From Acidobacteriota bacterium (lineage in GTDB: Bacteria > Acidobacteriota > Blastocatellia > Pyrinomonadales > Pyrinomonadaceae), in NCBI GenBank assembly GCA_003385635.1, contig QQUY01000001.1:1-64000 (forward strand): a DNA stretch of 64,000 nucleotides, read 5' to 3'. The notes under the pieces were generated by a model. It was given only the letters and a program-made list of their open reading frames with translations, did not search any database and had not been told where the DNA came from. Shown piece after piece: positions 34,800 to 42,528 of this stretch (positions within the stretch are counted from its first letter, which is position 1; each line of letters starts with the position of its first letter). A program made the translations under genes and the position numbers.

Positions 34800-35138
34800 A
34801 TGAAAGACATCCCTCCTGCCGGCTACTACGAAAAGTTCATGCTGCTGATCGAGCGCAGAGAGATCTACTCTATAGAAGGCGACTCGATGCTGCCTGCCTT
34901 GAAAGACGGGGAGCGGGTGCTTGTCGATGAGAACGCCGTTTTCGGGATAGGGGACATCGTGATCGCACAGCACCCGTTCAAGTCAGATGTGGTGATGGCC
35001 AAGAGGATCACGTCAATCGATGTCAACGGCAAATATTTCCTTGTCGGCGATAATTCGGGAGAAAGCGGCGACAGTCGCACATTCGGACCCGTTCCGATAG
35101 ACTATATACAAGGGAAAGTAACAAGCAGGTTTGAATGA
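34800..35138 (+). CDS. sodX: Nickel-type superoxide dismutase maturation protease
   Basis: A small S24/S26-type serine protease that removes the SodN leader to expose the nickel-binding His. The 112-residue protein has the catalytic Ser29 in IEGDSMLPALKDGE and a Lys base at about residue 68 in MAKRITS. It also has the S26 box FLVGDNSGESGDSRTFG. It lacks a membrane helix, unlike LepB, so it acts in the cytoplasm. The ATG at 34800 is chosen; the 34752 opening is unsupported. It lies 86 bp after sodN on the same strand, the usual sodN-sodX order. Confidence 0.92.
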   Translation: MKDIPPAGYYEKFMLLIERREIYSIEGDSMLPALKDGERVLVDENAVFGIGDIVIAQHPFKSDVVMAKRITSIDVNGKYFLVGDNSGESGDSRTFGPVPIDYIQGKVTSRFE

Positions 35139-35174
35139 CCCATGCGCATGGGCGTTCAAGGTGGCGAAGGATTT

Positions 35175-36104
35175 ATGATCGAAGAGAAAGATCTGATCGA
35201 TAATTTTGTCCGGGTTAAGAAGACGAATAGCCGAAAGCGCGAGCGTCTTCCGAAGCCTGATTGGCTAAAGATAAAGATCGGCGATCCCACAAATCAAAAC
35301 AAGGTCCTCAAGCTGATAGACGGCCTGAATCTTCACACCGTTTGTCAGGAAGCTCGGTGTCCGAACATTTTTGAGTGCTGGACCGACAAGACTGCGACAT
35401 TCATGCTCGGCGGCGACACCTGTACGCGTCATTGCGGATTCTGCGCGGTCAACAAGGGCCAGCCGATGGAACTCGATCCCGAAGAACCGCGGCACGTCGC
35501 GGAAGCAGTTCAGCATCTTGATCTGGCACACGCGGTGATCACATCAGTCAACCGGGATGATCTCTCGGACGGCGGCGCTTCTCACTGGGCGGAGACGATC
35601 AGAACGGTTCACGAACTTAACCCAGGCTGTAAGGTCGAGGTTTTGATCCCAGACTTTCAGGGAAATGAGGATGCTCTAAATGTGGTCCTGGAAGCTAGAC
35701 CGGAAGTCCTCAATCACAACACGGAAACGATCGCGAGACTGTATCGACGTGTCCGCCCGGATGCGATCTATGAACAGTCGATGACGCTTCTCGAACGAGC
35801 CGCCAGGTATCGGGACGAGCAATTTCCGGAGATGTTCACCAAAAGCGGGATAATGGTCGGCCTGGGTGAAGAGTTCGACGAGGTTGTCGACCTGATGAAA
35901 GACCTCCGCGCCGTATCGTGCGACATAATGACTATCGGCCAGTATCTTCAGCCTTACGAGAAACGGCTGCCGGTCGAGCGATACGTCACGCCCCAAGAGT
36001 TTTCAGAATGGAAGAAGATCGGCGAATCGATGGGCTTCAAGCACGTCGAATCGTCACCGCTTACGAGAAGCTCCTACCACGCCAGAGAGCAGGCTGAGAT
36101 CTAG
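35175..36104 (+). CDS. lipA: Lipoyl synthase
   Basis: Radical-SAM enzyme that inserts two sulfurs into protein-bound octanoyl groups. The 309-residue protein carries the auxiliary cluster ligands Cys57, Cys62, Cys68 (CQEARCPNIFEC) and the radical-SAM cluster Cys83, Cys87, Cys90 (CTRHCGFC). The conserved C-terminal Ser lies in TRSSYHA. The ATG at 35175 has GAAGGA nearby; an upstream ATG at 35142 adds 11 residues and would begin 3 bp after the sodX stop. lipB is not adjacent. Linkage with sodN/sodX probably reflects shared transcription rather than shared function. Confidence 0.95.
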   Translation: MIEEKDLIDNFVRVKKTNSRKRERLPKPDWLKIKIGDPTNQNKVLKLIDGLNLHTVCQEARCPNIFECWTDKTATFMLGGDTCTRHCGFCAVNKGQPMELDPEEPRHVAEAVQHLDLAHAVITSVNRDDLSDGGASHWAETIRTVHELNPGCKVEVLIPDFQGNEDALNVVLEARPEVLNHNTETIARLYRRVRPDAIYEQSMTLLERAARYRDEQFPEMFTKSGIMVGLGEEFDEVVDLMKDLRAVSCDIMTIGQYLQPYEKRLPVERYVTPQEFSEWKKIGESMGFKHVESSPLTRSSYHAREQAEI

Positions 36105-36633
36105 AAATTCCAAGTTTCGAGTTCCAAGTTCCTAGTTCCAAGAAGAGAGCGATATATGTGGCGGAAACGCGACCGTGAGGGAGCGTGCCAGAGGCGCAGC
36201 CGACTCGTCCTTGAGCGCTGCGCGATTTCAGATTTCAAAGTTCAGATCTCAAAGAAGAAATTCCATGGCGCTCCGCGATCTCAAATTCCGAAATTCAGAT
36301 ATCAGGGAAGAATTCCGAATTCCATAGAAGGTATCGCACGAATAGAGGCGGAAACGCGACCGAGATTCTGTTCCGAGTTCCAAGGTCCAGGTTCCAAAGC
36401 ACTGGGCGCATTCAGATTTCAGGCGCTGCGCGATCTCAGACCGCTGTGCGATTTCAGATTTAAGATTTCAGATCTCAGACTCGAACTTCCATACGCGTCC
36501 TCCATGCCGTTCGCTCCTCTTGGAACTCGAAACCCGGAACTCGTAACCCGGAACATCAATCCTTGAATAATTCTCGCGATTCAGTACAGAATGAGGCGAA
36601 ATTTCGATCGCCCTTTGCAGGAGAGATTCGTCT
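36105..36633. repeat. 529-bp spacer of heptamer arrays
   Basis: Heptamer array at 36105-36146 (aaattcc, aagtttc, gagttcc, aagttcc, tagttcc) directly after the lipA stop. Further 7-nt segments of the atttcag/agatctc type lie around 36225-36310 and 36410-36480, and ttccaag/ttccagg type around 36375-36400. Repeated fragments of the form gcggaaacgcgacc (36160, 36348) and gcgctgcgcgat (36217, 36421) alternate with them. No gene is supported here; a 136-codon open frame on the plus strand is repeat-encoded. Confidence 0.75.
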
Positions 36634-37152
36634 ATGCCTTCCAACATCAACCACTGGGTCCCTACAGAAGGGCTTGGTCAAAAGACTTTTCAGCAATGCT
36701 GGTATGCTTCGTACCGGATGATCTATTGGTCGCTCGGAAAGAACATCGATTCGGTCAAGACCAAGCTCGAGACTGTGATCGATTTTCCGGAGGCCATGAA
36801 AGAAGGCCTGCTTGATAACGACTATATGAAATGCGCGACGGCGCTCGGTTTTGACGCGTGGTTGGGAAAACACTTCAATCAGAAGCGTGGCTGGTCCGAC
36901 GTTGGGATGTCAGACGGCGCCGAAGCCCTGTACGCAGTGCTGAAGAAAGGGCCTGTCTGGGTCTCCAGAAAGAACGACAGCGGTTCGTTCCACATAACGG
37001 TTCTCAGGGGATATGACGACTCCGACGGGTACTTTGTCTATAACAACCCTTATCCCGGACCCAAGGACGCCGTCGTTCAGCGGATGCGCTCGGATTTCTA
37101 TGCCCGCGGGATAACCTACGCAGCCGGCTCGGTCCAGCGGTCTCGAAAGTGA
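36634..37152 (+). CDS. Papain-like cysteine protease
   Basis: A 172-residue protein of the papain-like superfamily, closest in pattern to the AvrRpt2/C70 or C39-like families. The nucleophile Cys22 is in TFQQCWYASYRMI, the His120 in SGSFHITVLRGYDD, and the Asn/Asp in YNNPYPGP. There is no signal peptide, so it is cytoplasmic or secreted by another route. The role is unknown; such proteins include effectors and peptide-processing enzymes. The ribosome site AGGAGAG precedes the ATG. It is flanked by repeat arrays on both sides. Confidence 0.78.
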   Translation: MPSNINHWVPTEGLGQKTFQQCWYASYRMIYWSLGKNIDSVKTKLETVIDFPEAMKEGLLDNDYMKCATALGFDAWLGKHFNQKRGWSDVGMSDGAEALYAVLKKGPVWVSRKNDSGSFHITVLRGYDDSDGYFVYNNPYPGPKDAVVQRMRSDFYARGITYAAGSVQRSRK

Positions 37153-37230
37153 GCGGTAAGCAGTGAGCAGTGAGCGTTGAGCGGTAAGCAGTGAGCGAAG
37201 ATTCGTTTAGCCCACCCGTTTACGGGTGGG
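37148..37230. repeat. Heptamer array plus hairpin
   Basis: Units gtgagcg, gtaagca, gtgagca, gtgagcg, ttgagcg, gtaagca, gtgagcg (37149-37197) start within the stop codon of the protease gene. They are followed by a perfect hairpin cccacccgt-tt-acgggtggg (37211-37230). The hairpin shares its architecture with those at 45340, 45385 and 45442: a G+C-rich stem closed by T-A around a TT or AA loop. Confidence 0.85.
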
Positions 37231-37289
37231 TTCTTCGCAGGACTTGCACTGCACCTGCCCAAACCTTTTTCGAATTGATCTCCTGCATT

Positions 37290-37775
37290 ATGAACTACTG
37301 GAACAAGATAATTCTCGGCCAATACGGCGCTGCGCTCGAAATGCTAAGGCGCGCTGTAGAAGCTTGTCCCGACAAGCTATGGTCTGATTCGGACCGTGAT
37401 CCGCAGTTCTGGTATCTCCCTTATCACACACTGTTCTTTGCTGATTACTATCTGTCCGATTCCCCTGACGGATTCTCTCCTCCGGAGCCTTTCACGCTCG
37501 ACGAACTTGACCCCAGGAGAATCATTCCGGACAAGCCGTTCACAAAGGAAGAGATCTTCCGATACATCGTTCACTGCCGTAAGAAATCGCGGGAACGTGT
37601 TGGCGGGATGACGGAGGAACGGGCGCAAGAAACATCCAGTTTTCTACAGGGTGACATCTCGAACGGCGAACTCCAGATATACAATCTGAGGCATATCCAA
37701 CACCACGCGGCTCAGCTGAACCTGATCCTGCGGCAAGAGATCGACTCCGCTCCTAGATGGGTCAGATCTGCGTAA
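37290..37775 (+). CDS. DinB-like protein
   Basis: A 161-residue four-helix-bundle protein of the DinB/YfiT superfamily. An N-terminal His-containing helix (WYLPYHTLFFADYY) and the diagnostic C-terminal ELQIYNLRHIQHHAAQLNLI, with HxxHH, provide metal ligands. Members act as metal-dependent hydrolases or thiol transferases, but most are uncharacterised. The ATG at 37290 is chosen over the 37191 frame, which reads through hairpin sequence. The next gene begins 27 bp downstream on the same strand. Confidence 0.77.
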   Translation: MNYWNKIILGQYGAALEMLRRAVEACPDKLWSDSDRDPQFWYLPYHTLFFADYYLSDSPDGFSPPEPFTLDELDPRRIIPDKPFTKEEIFRYIVHCRKKSRERVGGMTEERAQETSSFLQGDISNGELQIYNLRHIQHHAAQLNLILRQEIDSAPRWVRSA

Positions 37776-37802
37776 CAAGAGCAATAGACAAAAAAGGGAA
37801 AG

Positions 37803-39251
37803 ATGCGTTCAAGGAATTTTTTTGCGGCACTGCTTGTCGCCACTTCGACACTATTGATGCTCGGGTGCGAGGCCGGATCACGTCTGAAAAAAGAGCAGGC
37901 GGATCTGGTGATCACGGGAGCCACGGTGATCCATCCTGAGAAGGACGACGAAGCAATTGTAGAGGACATTGTTATTAAGGACGGCCGGATTCTCGCGGTT
38001 GGCCCCGACGTTGGAGGAAGGTTTGAGTCGAAGGAATTCTACGATGCCCGGGGCAAGTTCATCATTCCCGGCCTTGCCGATATGCACAGCCACTTCGGCA
38101 ACGGGATCCTCGCGCCTGAAGAAGATGACACGAATCAAGTACTAGCGCGACATTTGTACTTTGGCAACACGACGATCCTGAACCTCGGATCTTTCCAGGC
38201 CTGGCCAAAGAGGATCGACCAACTGCGCTCAGAGATGGAGTCTGGCGATGTTCAAGGCCCAAGGCTGCTTGCCGTCGGTTCGCTGATGACGATGCCGGGA
38301 TCCCATCCTGTGGCGACGATCTATTCGCCTCCCCTGCAGAAGAAGATCGAAGAGATAGTCGCCGAGGATGACGGCGAAGGCCCGATCGATCTATCGCCCC
38401 TGCGGGCGACGACGCTTGTGCGGGACGCGGACGATGTATCAGAGGAAGTGAAGCGTGTTGGCGAATGGGGAGCGGACGCGATCAAGATAACCGTCGAATC
38501 AGGTCCGGAGTTGTTTGGTGACGATCATCCGCAGATGACACCCGAAATGATACGCGCAGCAGCCGATGCCGCCAAGCCTTTCGGAATACCTGTCCTCTGT
38601 CACGTTTCGTCGATGGATGAACTTGAGGCTTGCCTTGCGAACGGCGCGAAGGGGATCGTTCACGGTGTTACCGACAATACCGAAGTCTTTCCAGATGACA
38701 TCGAATCGAGCATGACATCATCCGGCTTTGTTCAGATCCCCACGGCGGGAATGTTCGACGGATGGAGAAGATACACAGCTGACGTAACCTTGTTAGATAA
38801 TGACATTCTCAAACCTGTGCTCAGCGATTCCGAACGGGCCTGGCTAAAGTCGGCGCAAATGGTAGAGGATTTCAGCTCGGATGCGGAATGGGACGCAGCA
38901 GTCGAGAGGCTTGGAGAGCATCTGAAAAGGTTTCACGACCTCGGAGGAATGATCGTCGCTGGAACGGACACCGGTAATCCGTACAGGATTGCGGGTCTTT
39001 CTCTCCACGAAGAGATCGCGTTTTATGTGAGATACGGGCTGACACCGCGAGAGGCTCTGAAGACCGCGACGATCAACGCGGCGACACTCGTCGGCGCTGA
39101 AAAGGAATGGGGCACGATCCGGAACGGTCACGCCGCGGACCTTTTGATCCTGAACAGGAACCCTCTCGACGATATCGCGAACACTGCGGCGATCGCGGAT
39201 GTGATAAAGGCCGGGAAATTAGTTGACCGGGAAGCGCTTCCGCTGCGCTGA
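37803..39251 (+). CDS. Amidohydrolase family lipoprotein
   Basis: A 482-residue metal-dependent hydrolase of the imidazolonepropionase/prolidase-like branch. The N-terminus is a lipoprotein signal (STLLMLGC, Cys22). Metal-binding motifs are DMHSHFGNG (HxH), further His in PVLCHVSSMDE and GIVHGVTDN, and the Asp in AGTDTGNPY. LTPREALKTATINAATLVG and GTIRNGHAADLLIL are the conserved C-terminal parts. It would act in the periplasm on amide- or peptide-like substrates, not identifiable further. It is probably cotranscribed with the DinB-like gene. Confidence 0.87.
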   Translation: MRSRNFFAALLVATSTLLMLGCEAGSRLKKEQADLVITGATVIHPEKDDEAIVEDIVIKDGRILAVGPDVGGRFESKEFYDARGKFIIPGLADMHSHFGNGILAPEEDDTNQVLARHLYFGNTTILNLGSFQAWPKRIDQLRSEMESGDVQGPRLLAVGSLMTMPGSHPVATIYSPPLQKKIEEIVAEDDGEGPIDLSPLRATTLVRDADDVSEEVKRVGEWGADAIKITVESGPELFGDDHPQMTPEMIRAAADAAKPFGIPVLCHVSSMDELEACLANGAKGIVHGVTDNTEVFPDDIESSMTSSGFVQIPTAGMFDGWRRYTADVTLLDNDILKPVLSDSERAWLKSAQMVEDFSSDAEWDAAVERLGEHLKRFHDLGGMIVAGTDTGNPYRIAGLSLHEEIAFYVRYGLTPREALKTATINAATLVGAEKEWGTIRNGHAADLLILNRNPLDDIANTAAIADVIKAGKLVDREALPLR

Positions 39252-39363
39252 GACGCTCAGGTGTCAGGGATAATGTATCAAGTGTCAATGATCAGGTAAA
39301 AGGGATAAACATCAGCTATCCCGACTGCTTCTTCGTGTTACTTTGTGATTCTCTGTGGTTCAA
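39252..39363. repeat. Heptamer then nonamer array
   Basis: Units aggtgtc, agggata, atgtatc, aagtgtc, aatgatc, aggtaaa, agggata (39259-39307), then a 9-nt repeat cttcgtgtt, actttgtga, ttctctgtg, gttcaaatg (about 39331-39366). The last unit contains the ATG of the next small gene at 39364. Confidence 0.75.
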
Positions 39364-39591
39364 ATGAACGTCGAGAACAGAACAGACAGGAAAGATGAGT
39401 TCATCGCGTCGATAACCGGCGAGATATCCGAGCACGTCTCGCTCTCGAAAGTGCTCGCGTGGGCCGCGGATCAGCCGGAAGGCGAAACGCTGAAACACGT
39501 CGTTTCGGATGTCATCGTCCAGGACGAATACACGCACGACGCGATCGTTCCATGGAAGGACGGGCTTGTAATCGTCTACGGCATCACCTGA
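39364..39591 (+). CDS. Hypothetical small protein, 75 residues
   Basis: An acidic 75-residue protein I do not recognise: RKDEFIASITGEISEHVSLS, then LKHVVSDVIVQDEYTHDAIV. It is predicted as mixed helix and strand, with no signal peptide. The pattern is protein-like in this frame and not in the opposite-strand open frame over the same bases. The ATG arises at the edge of a nonamer array. A short open frame starts 9 bp after its stop and may be its partner. Confidence 0.55.
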   Translation: MNVENRTDRKDEFIASITGEISEHVSLSKVLAWAADQPEGETLKHVVSDVIVQDEYTHDAIVPWKDGLVIVYGIT

Positions 39592-39600
39592 CTTGGAGCC

Positions 39601-39753
39601 GTGACGGCGGTCGCCGTCTGGGACCATTCTCCGACCGCAGATGAACTGCTCGAAGCGAGACTTGAAAGAGGCTGGAAACCGACGGCATCGAGACTGAAAG
39701 ATGGCGATGTTGTGGAAGGCCACGCGTCGTGTTTAGTAACGAGAACAGTTTAG
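39601..39753 (+). CDS. Possible small protein, 50 residues
   Basis: An open frame from GTG 39601 to TAG 39753. It starts VTAVAVWDHSPTADELLEAR and ends HASCLVTRTV. TTGGAG lies 3-4 nt before the GTG, and the frame begins 9 bp after the preceding small gene. The composition is ordinary for a soluble protein, but there is no family match I know. It could instead be the remnant C-terminal part of a longer gene frameshifted relative to the 39364 gene. Confidence 0.4.
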   Translation: MTAVAVWDHSPTADELLEARLERGWKPTASRLKDGDVVEGHASCLVTRTV

Positions 39754-39797
39754 CGGCGGGCTCGCGCTTGTTTGGTCCAGTACCTGAGGCTCTTTAA

Positions 39798-40379
39798 ATG
39801 ACGAAAATGCAAACGAGATTTTTGCTGCGCTTTGTAACTTTACTTCTTGTCCTGGCGGTTCCCCTCTATTCACAGGATTCGGATACCTCCGCAGCCGAGA
39901 CGTACTTCACCAACACAGTACTGATCGATCAGAACGGTGAGAGTCACCGGTTCTTCGAGGATTTGCTTAAGGGAAAGACGGTCGTCATCTCTTCGTTCCA
40001 CACCTCATGCAACGGGGTAGCCCTTGTTTACAACCGGCACCTTGGGAAGATCCAGGAAGCGTTTGAGGATCGGATGGGTTCCGAGTTGTTTTTCATATCG
40101 ATCACGCTGGACCCGGAAAAAGACACGCCCGCTAGGCTTAAGGAATACGCGAAGAAATTCGACGCCGGCCCCGGCTGGCTGTTCCTGACGGGCAGCAGGC
40201 AAAACGTCGACTTCATGCTCAAGAAGCTAGGCTACTTCGTCGCTGATATCGAAGACCACAATTCCACTTTTACGATCGGCAATGTGAGGACCTCTCTCTG
40301 GAAGAAGGCCTTCGGACTAGCGAAAGCCGAGGACTTGATAAAGATCGTCAGAAGCGTGCTTGATGACGAGGGGAAGTAA
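39798..40379 (+). CDS. SCO1/SenC-like protein with one redox Cys missing
   Basis: A 193-residue exported thioredoxin-fold protein. The signal peptide covers residues 1-26 (TLLLVLAVPLYSQ). The SCO pattern is visible: VVISSFHTSCNGVALVYNRH at the redox site, FISITLDPEKDTPARLKEYA, and the metal-binding His in DIEDHNSTFTIGN. The usual CxxxC is reduced to a single Cys (SCNGVA), so copper binding or thiol-disulfide exchange by the canonical mechanism is doubtful. No cytochrome oxidase genes are adjacent. An ATG at 39807 is an alternative start. Confidence 0.78.
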   Translation: MTKMQTRFLLRFVTLLLVLAVPLYSQDSDTSAAETYFTNTVLIDQNGESHRFFEDLLKGKTVVISSFHTSCNGVALVYNRHLGKIQEAFEDRMGSELFFISITLDPEKDTPARLKEYAKKFDAGPGWLFLTGSRQNVDFMLKKLGYFVADIEDHNSTFTIGNVRTSLWKKAFGLAKAEDLIKIVRSVLDDEGK

Positions 40380-40938
40380 GTCAGGTGTCAGGGATCAGGT
40401 ATCAATGATCAGGAATCATGTGTTACGTGTCGGAAGCCCGATCGCGGGGACGAGTATCAGGGATCAAGGATCATGTGTCAGAAGCCCGACCGTGAGGGAG
40501 GGCTACTGCAAAGACTGGGGAGAAAGGACTGAGGACTGAGAAAGCCGGTTCGTTGATATCTGATCGTTGACACCTGACAATTGACGGTAGCCCGCGCTGA
40601 CGCTTGGGCTTAAGACACCTGCGAAGATTCTTTGCGCCGCCGCTACGCGACTCTCGTGGGTGTTCCGGCCGCGACCGTGGCCTGAAGGCCACGGCTAAGA
40701 TACTGCTGTCGCTGACGCGACGAAAGCCGCGATGCGAATTTCGCCCTCCCTAACGGTCGGGCTACTGACACATAACATGTATCAAGGATCAGGGATCATG
40801 GATCAGGTATCGATTATTCGTGATCGCGGACTTTTAGATCGCAAAATCCGATTCATTGTCCTTGGTACTTGAAATCCGACACCTGATCCCTGATCCATGA
40901 CACCTGCTCACTGCTTGCCGCTAACTGCTCACCGAATC
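40380..40938. repeat. Mosaic spacer of heptamer arrays and hairpins
   Basis: Most of the 624-bp gap before ffh. Heptamer arrays lie at 40381-40430 (aggtgtc, agggatc, aggtatc, aatgatc, aggaatc), 40450-40480, about 40555-40587 (tgatatc, tgatcgt, tgacacc, tgacaat), 40777-40830 (aaggatc, agggatc, atggatc, aggtatc) and 40869-40930 (tgaaatc, cgacacc, tgatccc, tgatcca, tgacacc, tgctcac). Between them is a perfect hairpin ccgtggcct-ga-aggccacgg (40675-40694). A repeated fragment of the aagcccgaccgtgaggga type also occurs. No gene is supported. Confidence 0.85.
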
Positions 40939-40967
40939 TTGACACAACCCCTTCCGCCCCCTAGTAT
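40939..40967 (+). promoter_or_regulatory. Sigma-70 type promoter of the ffh-rpsP block
   Basis: TTGACA (40939-40944), a 17-nt spacer, TAGTAT (40962-40967). The start of transcription would fall near 40974, giving a leader of about 30 nt before the ffh ATG. It sits exactly where the repeat mosaic ends. Confidence 0.8.
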
Positions 40968-41003
40968 TTAGAGTTTCGGCTCTAATGGCGGAATTGCGTT
41001 TTT

Positions 41004-42509
41004 ATGTTCGAATCATTATCCGATAAGCTCAAGAAAACATTAAAGAATCTGCGTGGCCAGGGGAAGCTAACTCCAGAGCACGTTGATGCGGCCCTCCGGG
41101 AGATCCGGATGGCGCTTCTTGAGGCGGATGTTAACTACAAAGTCGCGAAGGATTTTGTAAAGGCAGTACGCGTAAAAGCCGAGGGTCAGGAGGTCTGGAA
41201 CGACCTCAAGCCGCACGAACAGGTGGTCAAGATCGTCTATGACGAACTTGTAAACCTTTTCGGAGGAACATCTTCCCGGCTCGTCTTTACGAAGCAGGTG
41301 CCGAACACGGTGATGATCGTGGGCCTGCAGGGATCGGGTAAGACGACCTCGACGGGAAAGATCTCGAAGTGGCTCGCAGAGAATCAGGAGCGGAAGCCCC
41401 TTCTCGTGTCGGTCGACGTTTACAGACCGGCGGCGAGAGAACAATTGAAGGTCGTAGGCGACGCGGTCGGCCAGTCGGTCTATACAGATCCGGAATCTGA
41501 CGATCCGTTGACGCTCGTAAAAGGTGCACAGAAGCACGCTCAGGAGCTTGGCTACGACACGCTGATCATTGACACCGCAGGCCGTCTTCACATCGACGAC
41601 GAGCTGATGGTCGAACTTGAGCAGATCAAGGAAGAGACCAATCCTGTCGAGGTGCTGTTCGTCGCGGACGCGATGACCGGACAGGATGCCGTAAGGTCCG
41701 CCGAAGAATTCCACAAACGTGTGGGTATCACCGGCGTAGTATTGACGAAGATGGACGGCGACGCGCGAGGCGGCGCGGCGCTCTCGATCAAGCAGGTCAT
41801 CGGCCAGCCCGTGAAGTTCGTCGGCGTCGGCGAAAAGTACGACGCCATAGAGCCTTTCTATCCCGACAGGATCGCACAGCGGATCCTCGGGATGGGCGAC
41901 GTACTGAGCCTTATCGAAGAGGTTCAGTCAAAGGTCGACGAAGAAGAGGCGAAGGCACAGCTTGAGAAGATCACCAGCAATCAGTTCACGCTGGAGGATT
42001 TTCGGAATCAGCTGAGGCAGTTCAAACAGCTCGGTTCGATGTCGAAGCTTATGAAGATGCTTCCCGAGCAGATGCTCGGAGGCATGTCGCTTTCGGACGA
42101 GCAGTCGGAAGAGGTAGAAGCGAACCTGAAACGGACCGAGGCGATGATTGACTCGATGACCATCCAGGAACGCCGCGACCACTCGATCATCAACGCGAGC
42201 CGAAAGACCCGGATCGCGAACGGATCGGGATCGACGATCGCCGAAGTGAACGGTCTCCTGCGTCAGTACGAGCAGATGCGTAAGATGATGCAGCAGATGA
42301 ACAAAGGCGGAATGTTCGGCGGCATCGGCAAGCGGATGATGAGCGGAATGGCCGGCGGGCTCGGCAATATGCTGGGTGGCGGCGGAATGCCGGGCGGAAT
42401 GTTCGGCGGCGGACAGGATCTTGACAACGAACCCGATGAAACTTCGGCTTCGCTGGCGAAACGATTAAAGAGAAAGAAGAAACGGAAAAAAAGGAAGAAG
42501 AAAAGGTAG
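41004..42509 (+). CDS. ffh: Signal recognition particle protein Ffh
   Basis: GTPase that binds signal sequences and 4.5S RNA and delivers ribosomes to FtsY. The 501-residue protein has an N domain (1-85) and a G domain with GLQGSGKTT (107-115), DTAGRLHIDDELM and TKMDGDARGGAAL. The Met-rich M domain covers about 325-455. The C-terminus is unusual: a Gly/Met-rich run (about 430-475), then a stretch of almost only Lys and Arg over the last 16 residues. The run could increase affinity for RNA or ribosomes. It leads the ffh-rpsP-khpA-rimM-trmD-rplS-rnhB block. Confidence 0.97.
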   Translation: MFESLSDKLKKTLKNLRGQGKLTPEHVDAALREIRMALLEADVNYKVAKDFVKAVRVKAEGQEVWNDLKPHEQVVKIVYDELVNLFGGTSSRLVFTKQVPNTVMIVGLQGSGKTTSTGKISKWLAENQERKPLLVSVDVYRPAAREQLKVVGDAVGQSVYTDPESDDPLTLVKGAQKHAQELGYDTLIIDTAGRLHIDDELMVELEQIKEETNPVEVLFVADAMTGQDAVRSAEEFHKRVGITGVVLTKMDGDARGGAALSIKQVIGQPVKFVGVGEKYDAIEPFYPDRIAQRILGMGDVLSLIEEVQSKVDEEEAKAQLEKITSNQFTLEDFRNQLRQFKQLGSMSKLMKMLPEQMLGGMSLSDEQSEEVEANLKRTEAMIDSMTIQERRDHSIINASRKTRIANGSGSTIAEVNGLLRQYEQMRKMMQQMNKGGMFGGIGKRMMSGMAGGLGNMLGGGGMPGGMFGGGQDLDNEPDETSASLAKRLKRKKKRKKRKKKR

Positions 42510-42528
42510 AACCTATACGGAGTTTTTT

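Noticed and set aside
36156..36566. 136-codon open frame on the plus strand
   Set aside because: It lies wholly in heptamer-type repeats and encodes a peptide without any protein-like pattern.
39316..39723. 135-codon frame on the minus strand
   Set aside because: It opposes the small plus-strand genes, crosses a repeat array and has no family features.
40380..40930. CRISPR-like repetition
   Set aside because: Units are 7 nt and contiguous; there are no 20-40 nt repeats separated by unique spacers and no cas genes.
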